Of a DNA stretch of 7,645 bases, positions 1-4,812 are shown piece by piece. This stretch comes from an uncultured Lachnospiraceae bacterium (GTDB lineage: Bacteria > Bacillota > Clostridia > Lachnospirales > Lachnospiraceae): NCBI GenBank assembly GCA_947628025.1, contig CANQYH010000150.1:1-7645 (forward strand), written 5' to 3'. The stretch's first letter is position 1. Each line of letters opens with the position of its first letter. The translations under genes were made by a program, and so were the position numbers. The notes below the pieces were generated by a model. It worked only from the letters and a program-made list of their open reading frames with translations. It did not search any database and was not told where the DNA came from.

Positions 1-1
1 T

Positions 2-529
2 ACAAGAGATCGGGATTACCGGGACGTGGACGGCCTGGTTACGGACGTGCCGGGGATCACGCTGGTGACCTTTTATGCGGACTGTGTGCCGCTGTACTTT
101 CTGGATCCGGTCCACAGGGCCATCGGCCTGAGCCATTCCGGGTGGCGGGGGACCGCGGCGCGGATGGGCCGGGCGACCCTGGAAACGATGAAGCGGGAGT
201 TCGGCACGAACCCGGCGGACGTTTACTGTTGCATCGGTCCCAGCATCTGCCGAGACTGTTATGAAGTGGGGGAGGAAGTGATCGAGATCTTCCGGCAGGA
301 ATTTGACGCCGTCCGCTGGCCGGAGATCTATGATAAAAAGGAGAACGGCAAATATCAGCTGGATCTGTGGCGCGCCAATGAAATCGTGTTGCAGGAGGCC
401 GGCGTGCCCCTGACGCAGATCCAGACCACGAATCTCTGCACCCACTGCAATCCCGAATATCTGTTTTCCCACAGGACCTTTGGCAGCCGGCGCGGGAATC
501 TGGCGGCGTTTCTCTGCCTGAAAGCGTGA
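2..529 (+). CDS. pgeF: PgeF/YfiH-family purine nucleoside phosphorylase (laccase domain), 5'-truncated by the window edge
   Basis: The reading frame is open from the first bases, so the true start lies to the left; the GTG at 26 falls inside conserved sequence and is not the start. Visible family motifs in order are DGLVTDVPG, ADCVP (nt 77-91), SHSGWRG (about nt 131-151), CCIGPSIC followed by CYEV, and near the end CTHCNPEYLFSHR. The His of SHSGWRG and the Cys and His residues of these blocks correspond to the zinc-binding set of this family. Members are cytosolic enzymes now known to phosphorolyse or hydrolyse purine nucleosides (adenosine, inosine), although older annotations call them multicopper polyphenol oxidases or laccases. 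Roughly the last two thirds of a usual 250-280 residue protein is present. The TGA at 527-529 is followed by a near-copy of the gene's last codons 65 bp downstream. The identification is secure; the substrate is inferred from the family. Confidence 0.92.
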   Translation, partial: TRDRDYRDVDGLVTDVPGITLVTFYADCVPLYFLDPVHRAIGLSHSGWRGTAARMGRATLETMKREFGTNPADVYCCIGPSICRDCYEVGEEVIEIFRQEFDAVRWPEIYDKKENGKYQLDLWRANEIVLQEAGVPLTQIQTTNLCTHCNPEYLFSHRTFGSRRGNLAAFLCLKA

Positions 530-602
530 GGGGACGGAGATAAGGTATTCTATGTAGGAAGTTTCACCAGACGTTTCTCTGCCTGAGAGCGTGAGAAGAC
601 GG
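507..602. repeat. Direct repeat: 31-bp copy of the pgeF 3' end
   Basis: Positions 507-537 (last codons, stop and 8 bp beyond) recur at 572-602, offset 65 bp, with 28 of 31 bases identical (differences at 522/587, 531/596 and 532/597). The copy lies outside any gene. It looks like a short segmental duplication, or the scar of an insertion or recombination event just after pgeF. Confidence 0.8.
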
Positions 603-609
603 GGCGCTT

Positions 610-629
610 AGAAAGCAGCTGCTTTTTTT
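610..629 (+). terminator. Possible intrinsic terminator after pgeF
   Basis: A 7-bp stem (610-616 with 621-627, including one G-T pair) around an AGCT tetraloop runs into T623-T629. The stem is short and the T-run overlaps its 3' arm, so this is a modest candidate for the end of the rightward pgeF transcript. Confidence 0.4.
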
Positions 630-674
630 AGAATCGTTTGGTATAATCTCCCGGATTTTTTGCCTGTCATGAGC

Positions 675-721
675 GAAAGTGCCGTGCAATCATCTATTTT
701 TGATGATTTCGCGGCACTTTC
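675..721. terminator. Long hairpin between the convergent pgeF and prs genes
   Basis: Arms 675-694 and 702-721 pair over 20 positions with one mismatch (C687/T709) and one G-T pair; the loop is 695-701 (TATTTTT). An outer 4-bp pairing (662-665 with 722-725) extends it around a bulge. It starts 8 bp past the prs stop codon, where a terminator is expected for the leftward transcript. Neither strand has a T-run directly after the stem, so it may act as a transcript-end stabiliser rather than as a classical intrinsic terminator. Confidence 0.5.
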
Positions 722-729
722 AGGCACGA

Positions 730-1938
730 TCACTGTATGATCTGAAAATACTCGTATCCGTCGGCCTTGCGGCGCTGTACCAGTTTCTGGATGCGTTCGG
801 TCTGGGAGAGCGCGCTGCCGATGGTGACGTCGTGATTTAAGCAGTTAATGATGGCCGCCAGGTATTTGCTCATGTCCGCTTCCAGGTACCACTCGCGGGT
901 CAGAAGCTCCGGGGGGCGGTAGTTTAAGTTCGTGGTGATCACGTAATCGATATATCCCCGGCGGTAGAATTCGTCGAATTTTTCCAGGCCGTTGGTAAAG
1001 AGGCCGAAAGTACAGCAGACAATGATCTTAGCGGCCTTGCGCTGCTTGAGCGCTCTGGCGGTATCCAGCATACTTTCGCCGGAGGAGATCATGTCGTCGA
1101 TGATCAGGACCGTCTTTCCCTCGACGGAAGCCCCCAGGAATTCATGGGCCACAATCGGATTGCGCCCGTCGACGACGCGGGAATAATCGCGGCGCTTGTA
1201 AAACATGCCCATGTCCACGCTTAGATTGTTGGCGACGTAAACGGCCCGGTCCATGGCCCCCTCGTCGGGACTGATGACCATGAAATGATCCTTGTCGATG
1301 ATCAGGTCCGGATCGTGCTCGAACAGCGTGGTCATAAACTGGTATGTCGGCATGAAATTATCGAAGCCGTTCAAAGGAATGGCGTTCTGGACCCTGGGAT
1401 CGTGGGCATCGAACGTAATGATATTGCTGACTCCCATTTTTACCAGTTCTTCCAGGGCCATGGCGCAGTCCAAGGACTCCCGTTTGCTCCGTTTATGCTG
1501 GCGCCCTTCGTAGAGGAACGGCATGATAACGTTGACGCGGTGAGCCGTGGAAGCGCACGCGCCGATCACGCGTTTTAGATTTTGGTAATGATCGTCTGGG
1601 GACATATGATTGATATAGCCGTTCATCGAGTAGGTCAGACTGAAATTGGTGACATCGACCATGACGTAGATGTCCGTGCCGCGCACAGATTCATGGATCA
1701 CGGCCTTGCCCTCGCCGGTGCCGAAGCGCGGGCAGGAAAGGTCCAGCAGGTAGGAATCCACATCGTATCCGCGATAGTTTAGATCTTCTTTTCTGCGCAT
1801 GAGTTCTTCCATGTCGCGCCTGCGGAACGAAACGATATGGTCGTTGACCAGAAGCGCCAGGTCCCTGCAGCTGTCGAGAGCCGCCAGTTTCAGGGGGGCG
1901 ACGGGCAGCGAATGGTAAAAGACATACTTATTAGGCAT
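730..1938 (-). CDS. prs: Ribose-phosphate pyrophosphokinase (PRPP synthetase), long Clostridia form
   Basis: Transfers pyrophosphate from ATP to ribose 5-phosphate, giving PRPP for purine, pyrimidine, histidine, tryptophan and NAD synthesis; cytosolic. The 402-residue product shows the two phosphoribosyltransferase-like halves: an ATP-side loop FLYEGRQHKRSKRES (about 141-155), FDAHDPR (176-182), SPDEGAMDRA (223-232, equivalent to SPDxGGxxRA), and the PRPP loop LIIDDMISSGESM (278-290). Classical bacterial enzymes have about 315 residues; the longer N-terminus and altered motifs match the Lachnospiraceae/Clostridia variety. The ATG at 1938 is chosen because GGAGGG lies 9 nt upstream. An in-frame TTG at 1989 would add 17 residues but sits at the predicted transcription start and has no Shine-Dalgarno sequence. 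Transcribed leftward from its own promoter (2024-1995) and ends at a hairpin. Confident in family and reaction. Confidence 0.95.
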   Translation of the reverse strand: MPNKYVFYHSLPVAPLKLAALDSCRDLALLVNDHIVSFRRRDMEELMRRKEDLNYRGYDVDSYLLDLSCPRFGTGEGKAVIHESVRGTDIYVMVDVTNFSLTYSMNGYINHMSPDDHYQNLKRVIGACASTAHRVNVIMPFLYEGRQHKRSKRESLDCAMALEELVKMGVSNIITFDAHDPRVQNAIPLNGFDNFMPTYQFMTTLFEHDPDLIIDKDHFMVISPDEGAMDRAVYVANNLSVDMGMFYKRRDYSRVVDGRNPIVAHEFLGASVEGKTVLIIDDMISSGESMLDTARALKQRKAAKIIVCCTFGLFTNGLEKFDEFYRRGYIDYVITTNLNYRPPELLTREWYLEADMSKYLAAIINCLNHDVTIGSALSQTERIQKLVQRRKADGYEYFQIIQ

Positions 1939-1947
1939 TTGGGGGAG

Positions 1948-1953
1948 CCCTCC
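1948..1953 (-). promoter_or_regulatory. Ribosome binding site that fixes the prs start
   Basis: On the minus strand GGAGGG lies 9 nt before ATG 1938. No comparable site precedes the upstream in-frame TTG at 1989. Confidence 0.8.
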
Positions 1954-1994
1954 ATATCTCGCAATGTGTTGGGTTTGTCTGCTCTGCAACTGTA

Positions 1995-2024
1995 TTTATA
2001 CCATTTTTCAAGGGGCTGCGTCAA
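1995..2024 (-). promoter_or_regulatory. Sigma-A-type promoter for prs
   Basis: On the minus strand TTGACG (2024-2019) and TATAAA (2000-1995) are separated by 18 bp. Transcription would begin near 1988, giving a leader of about 50 nt before ATG 1938. Five of six -35 and five of six -10 positions match consensus. Confidence 0.75.
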
Positions 2025-2194
2025 TAGGAAAGGGAAAGTATTGGAAAAATAATCAGGACAGCCCATAGATCGACCGGCGGGAAACATGGCCGTTCGTCGT
2101 GCGAGGCAGGAGCGGATCTTAAAGGAAAATAACGCAGATTCCGCAGACCAAGGATCGGAATCTGAATAATCATACATAAAAAATGGTTTGGGTA

Positions 2195-2224
2195 CAACAA
2201 AATATATAATTGTGTTGCACTCAA
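2195..2224 (+). repeat. Left arm of a 30-bp perfect inverted repeat
   Basis: Bases 2195-2224 are identical over all 30 positions to the reverse complement of 2650-2679. Positions 2194-2218 form an imperfect dyad: 9-bp arms (2194-2202 and 2210-2218, 7 of 9 complementary) around a 7-bp TATATAA centre. Identity stops sharply at 2194 and 2225. Confidence 0.95.
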
Positions 2225-2239
2225 ACCGTGATTTATAAT
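2210..2239 (+). promoter_or_regulatory. Possible promoter reading rightward out of the left repeat arm
   Basis: TTGTGT (2210-2215, inside the repeat arm) and a perfect TATAAT (2234-2239) are spaced 18 bp. The -35 box is poor (3 of 6). It would transcribe through the segment toward the NusG-like gene 750 bp away. An equally spaced partner occurs in the right arm. Confidence 0.4.
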
Positions 2240-2634
2240 ACCATGCTTTTTTGGACTTTGCAATAGCTATTTTCTGGTTGGGATTTAATTTTTTCTTAAA
2301 CCGGCAGCCATTCGGATAAAACATTCCCTGCCTGACATTGATCGTATAAGAAGATTTCAAGTTTTATATGATTAATAACGGGGCAAAATACGGTCATAAA
2401 CGGGCCCTTTTCCTCTTTCGTTTCTGTTTTCCTGTTGTAAAACTTTATAATGCAGAATCTCTGTCATATCTGGTCCAGAGCATCCGACAGAGATTTCCAC
2501 TTTTGCCAGACATATTTAAAATAAGTTATACGGCAGGATATCCTGATCTTTTCAAAGAAGTCTGTATTTTTATACATTGAAACAAGAAATATCCCAAAGA
2601 AAATAAAAAATCGCATAGAATAAGAGCCTTTCGC

Positions 2635-2664
2635 ATTTTAAACCATTCGTTGAGTGCAACACAA
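2635..2664 (-). promoter_or_regulatory. Possible weaker promoter reading leftward out of the right repeat arm
   Basis: On the minus strand TTGTGT (2664-2659) and TAAAAT (2640-2635) have the same 18-bp spacing as the left-arm pair. The -10 box has one mismatch to consensus against none in the left copy, so inversion would exchange the -10 box facing the polysaccharide genes. Confidence 0.3.
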
Positions 2665-2679
2665 TTATATATTTTGTTG
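2650..2679 (-). repeat. Right arm of the 30-bp perfect inverted repeat
   Basis: Exact reverse complement of 2195-2224. In this copy the dyad 2656-2680 has arms GCAACACAA and TTTTGTTGC (8 of 9 complementary) around the 7-bp centre TTATATA. The centre is asymmetric and is reversed relative to the left copy, as needed if recombination between the arms is to invert the DNA between them. Confidence 0.95.
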
Positions 2680-2993
2680 CGTTTAATCATCGAATCGCGC
2701 GATGAAAGCATGCGGCGGCAGAAGCGTGCAGGCCGGATCGGGCGGTATCCAAGGACAAAACCAGGATGGAATTCGTGGGTCTTGCGGCAGCGTTTTCCAG
2801 ATAGGGGTCATACTGTCACAGCAGAGGCTGAGAAAAGCGGAACTGGATTTATAGGGAAACTTTTCTTATGGGTCTGATATACGCTGATTCATCTGTGCCG
2901 TCGTTTGGCGGGACAGAATGGCGAAGCTTACCCCATGATCCCGGTTCATCGGTCCGTTTGCGCGGTACGGAAAGAAAGGAGCGGCGAAAAGCC

Positions 2994-3821
2994 ATGCTGT
3001 GGTATGTAATACAGACTTATACGGGGCAGGAAGAAAAGCTGGTAGGTATGGTGAAGAAAATGATCCCGCGGCAGATGTACGGCAAATGTTTTGTCGCTTA
3101 TTTTGAACAGCTCCGCAGGCGCCAGCAGAAGAACCAGATCCATATCGAGCGGGTGTTTCCGGGGTATGTGTTTATCACCTCGGAAGCACCGGACGAATTG
3201 TTTTTGCGATTGAAAGCGATTCCGGCTATGACGAGGCTTTTAGCTGACGGAGACTATTTTTTCCTGTCCCTGGACCAGGACGAGGCCGCCGTGCTGGAAC
3301 AGATTCTGGACAGCGACCATGTGATCCGGCTCTCCTATGCGGCTACCGATGGAAAAGATCACGTATCCTATCTCTCCGGCCCATTGGCGGCCTGCCGGTC
3401 ACGGCTGATACGGTATCAGTTCCGGCAAAGGTATGCGGTCATCGGCCTGCGCCTGGCCGGAGAACAGAAAGAAGTGCGCCTGGGCATTCTCCTCAAGGAC
3501 GATATCAGCCGGGAACTGACTTACGGTAAAGTGGAAGCGCCTATTTCATTGCCGGAGGTTTACCGGATCGCTTCCTGTAAGGCAGAAAACGGAGCGGACA
3601 GCACGCCGGAAAAAGGAGAAATTCAGGACAAAAGAGCGGAATTTGCGCCGGGCGACCGGATCGTTGTGATCAGCGGAGCATTCGCCGGTATGCCGGCCAT
3701 GGTCTATGAGAACCGAAAACATACGGTAAAGATCGGCGTGCATTTTTTTGACCGCGATATGACGGTCGAGGTACCGGCCGAATCGATACGGAAGCAGGAG
3801 CTGGCCGGTTCCTGCCAGTAA
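2994..3821 (+). CDS. NusG-paralog transcription antiterminator (LoaP/UpxY-like), NGN plus two KOW-type segments
   Basis: Members of this family ride on RNA polymerase and let it read through terminators in long polysaccharide or antibiotic operons. The 275-residue product begins with an NGN domain (about 1-105): MLWYVIQTYTGQEEK, then FPGYVF at 55-60. A diverged KOW-like segment follows (about 122-170, with SGPL at 128-131), then a charged linker (171-215) and a second, clearer KOW domain (about 216-270, starting FAPGDRIVVISGAFAG). Usual LoaP or NusG proteins have one KOW and about 170-190 residues, so this one is long. The ATG at 2994 is chosen because NGN domains start here and AAAGGAG lies 12 nt upstream; an in-frame ATG at 2868 would add 42 unrecognisable residues. 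Its position before a second paralog and a sugar dehydratase supports a role in polysaccharide operon control. The family is confident; the exact target is inferred. Confidence 0.82.
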   Translation: MLWYVIQTYTGQEEKLVGMVKKMIPRQMYGKCFVAYFEQLRRRQQKNQIHIERVFPGYVFITSEAPDELFLRLKAIPAMTRLLADGDYFFLSLDQDEAAVLEQILDSDHVIRLSYAATDGKDHVSYLSGPLAACRSRLIRYQFRQRYAVIGLRLAGEQKEVRLGILLKDDISRELTYGKVEAPISLPEVYRIASCKAENGADSTPEKGEIQDKRAEFAPGDRIVVISGAFAGMPAMVYENRKHTVKIGVHFFDRDMTVEVPAESIRKQELAGSCQ

Positions 3822-3853
3822 ATGAGAGGGGCCGTTCATTGTTAATATAAAAA

Positions 3854-3884
3854 TCCCGTGGGAACGCGCTGCGTTTCTTCGGGA
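3854..3884 (+). other. Long RNA hairpin ahead of the intergenic terminator, possible antiterminator recognition element
   Basis: Arms 3854-3867 and 3871-3884 pair over 14 positions with one T-T mismatch and two G-T pairs, around a GCT loop. No T-run follows, so it is not itself a terminator. LoaP is known to use a small hairpin in the RNA leader; whether this hairpin serves that purpose is inference from its place between a NusG-like gene and a terminator. Confidence 0.45.
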
Positions 3885-3892
3885 ATATTGGG

Positions 3893-3940
3893 AAGTCTCG
3901 CCACGCACGAAATGTGTGGAGGGGCTTTTTGTTTTGCTTT
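3893..3940 (+). terminator. Intrinsic terminator between the two NusG-like genes
   Basis: Arms 3893-3906 and 3914-3927 pair over 14 positions with one G-A mismatch and three G-T pairs, around the loop ACGAAAT, and run into a T-rich tract at 3926-3940. It lies 71 bp after the first gene's stop and 35 bp before the next start. Read from upstream, it would cut off expression of the second paralog and the dehydratase unless polymerase is made termination-resistant. Confidence 0.7.
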
Positions 3941-3974
3941 AATAGGGCATTGAGAAAAGCAAAGAGGAAATGAA

Positions 3975-4763
3975 ATGCTTTGGTATCTTCTGAAAACCTG
4001 GGCAGGACGTGAGGAGGAGCTGGCAGAAGAGATCCGCCGTACCGTACCGCCTTATCTTTATGATGAAGTATTTGTGATCCGCAATGAACGGATCTGGAGG
4101 AGGCAGGGACGAAGCGTCCTCCATCTGGAGCCGCTGTTTAAAGGCTGCGTGTTTTTAACCTGCCGGGAAACCGAGCCGCTGTTTCAGAGAATGTCCAGGG
4201 TACCGTTCATGGCGATGCAAATGGCGGCAGGGAACCTTTCGATGCTGCCTCTGATGGAAAAAGACGCGCAGTTTCTGGAGCGGATCTCCGGAAAGCCGCA
4301 TGTAGTCCGGGCCTCGTTTCTTTTGCGGGAGGATTCCGTATCGGAAATGGCGTACGCGAATCCTGTCGGAGCTTGCGGCAGGGGAGCGTTCCCGGAACAG
4401 AGGCAGGAGAAGCGTATAGGCGTCGAAAAAGACAATGAAGCAGAATGCAGCAGCGTTTACCGGGTGTCCGGGCCTCTCACGGACTGCCTGGAGAGTATTT
4501 CCGGGATCGAGTTTCGCAAACGTTTTGTAAAAGTCGATAAAAAATTGTGGGGCGAGGACAGGACCCTCGCGTTGGGCGTCATTCTCAGGGAAGACGCGGA
4601 AATGGGGCTGCTTTGCGGCGGCCGGGAGATACCCGCGGAACTGCCGGAACAATACAGGCTCTTAGAAGTGCAAAAGGGTTCTGACGGCGAAACGCTATAC
4701 CGGGAACTCCGCCGGTTGGCCGTGCTGCCGGGAGGATATGAAAAAACCGTGATGGCTGGATAG
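3975..4763 (+). CDS. Second, divergent NusG-like protein (NGN domain plus degenerate KOW)
   Basis: The 262-residue product is paralogous to its upstream neighbour. It opens with MLWYLLKTWAGREEE against MLWYVIQTYTGQEEK, LFKGCVF (54-60) replaces the neighbour's VFPGYVF, and a SGPL motif (165-168) begins a KOW-like stretch (about 161-210) with GVILRED where the first has GILLKDD. About 37 extra charged residues (roughly 120-160) sit between NGN and KOW, and the clear C-terminal KOW of the neighbour is missing. The change of the NGN-core FPGY to FKGC suggests relaxed constraint or altered binding. The start is set by GAGG 7 nt before ATG 3975. It lies downstream of the terminator at 3893-3940 and probably in one transcript with the dehydratase. 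It could be an antiterminator with a different target, or a modulator of the first protein (loosely like UpxZ, to which no resemblance is seen). The family is likely; the function is unknown. Confidence 0.7.
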   Translation: MLWYLLKTWAGREEELAEEIRRTVPPYLYDEVFVIRNERIWRRQGRSVLHLEPLFKGCVFLTCRETEPLFQRMSRVPFMAMQMAAGNLSMLPLMEKDAQFLERISGKPHVVRASFLLREDSVSEMAYANPVGACGRGAFPEQRQEKRIGVEKDNEAECSSVYRVSGPLTDCLESISGIEFRKRFVKVDKKLWGEDRTLALGVILREDAEMGLLCGGREIPAELPEQYRLLEVQKGSDGETLYRELRRLAVLPGGYEKTVMAG

Positions 4764-4773
4764 GAGGATAGGC

Positions 4774-4805
4774 GGTTCCTGGTTTATCAGGATCAGACAG
4801 GAACC
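4774..4805 (+). promoter_or_regulatory. Hairpin that can hide the ribosome binding site of the dehydratase gene
   Basis: GGTTCCTG (4774-4781) and CAGGAACC (4798-4805) are perfect complements; the right arm contains the AGGA (4799-4802) that serves ATG 4813. A competing smaller hairpin, TCCTG (4777-4781) with CAGGA (4788-4792), uses the same left bases and would free the site. Two mutually exclusive folds around an RBS suggest translational control; no ligand or factor is evident. Confidence 0.45.
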
Positions 4806-4812
4806 TGTGCAG

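Larger units (their letters stand above)
2195..2679. other. Candidate invertible DNA segment (inverton-like) upstream of the polysaccharide locus
   Basis: Seen: 425 bp of AT-rich, apparently non-coding DNA enclosed by perfect 30-bp inverted repeats, each with a dyad like a tyrosine-recombinase core site, lying between prs and two NusG-like antiterminator genes. Known: in Bacteroides, promoters of capsule loci lie on DNA segments flipped between short inverted repeats just upstream of UpxY, a NusG paralog; Clostridioides difficile has comparable switches. Inferred: this may be a phase-variable promoter segment. No recombinase gene is in the window. Alternatives are a miniature inverted-repeat element of 485 bp (no target-site duplication is visible at its ends) or a pair of inverted operator/promoter modules that do not recombine. 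Confidence 0.55.
2025..2993. other. About 970-bp intergenic region upstream of the NusG-like genes
   Basis: No convincing gene is visible on either strand. 2025-2194 and the interior 2225-2649 are AT-rich and carry many short stop-interrupted frames. 2681-2993 is GC-richer and resembles the flanking genes in composition; it would be the untranslated leader of the first NusG-like gene. The dominant structure is the 30-bp inverted repeat described separately. A weak stem (2708-2713 with 2724-2729) is present in the leader. A rightward open frame from ATG 2868 runs into the NusG-like gene, but its first 42 residues resemble nothing known and precede the normal NGN-domain start. Confidence 0.6.

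Noticed and set aside
1939..1989. TTG start giving prs 17 extra residues
   Set aside because: The TTG coincides with the predicted transcription start, lacks a Shine-Dalgarno sequence, and ATG 1938 has GGAGGG at good spacing.
2086..2169. 27-codon frame starting MAVRRARQERILKENN
   Set aside because: No clear ribosome binding site, no family resemblance and too short to support; possibly a chance frame.
1890..2360. 156-residue open frame on the minus strand overlapping the prs start
   Set aside because: It overlaps prs in another frame and crosses the prs promoter and the left repeat arm; its composition is unlike a protein and no motif is recognisable.
2446..2451. TATAAT in the middle of the candidate invertible segment
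   Set aside because: No acceptable -35 box at 16-19 bp; only TTTCTG-like sequence upstream. Not called as a promoter.
2368..2580. 70-residue frame inside the candidate invertible segment
   Set aside because: No ribosome binding site or recognisable domain; AT-rich chance frame. The segment is better read as non-coding.
2195..2679. Reading the inverted repeat as an ordinary insertion sequence
   Set aside because: No transposase frame lies between the arms and no flanking target duplication is visible; a miniature element remains an alternative but is not called.
2868..2993. N-terminal extension of the first NusG-like protein from ATG 2868
   Set aside because: NGN domains of this family begin at MLWYV, the extension has no recognisable sequence, and a Shine-Dalgarno sequence precedes ATG 2994.
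4155..4652. 165-residue minus-strand frame opposite the second NusG-like gene
   Set aside because: Antisense shadow with no ribosome binding site or domain; the plus-strand frame has clear paralogy to its neighbour.
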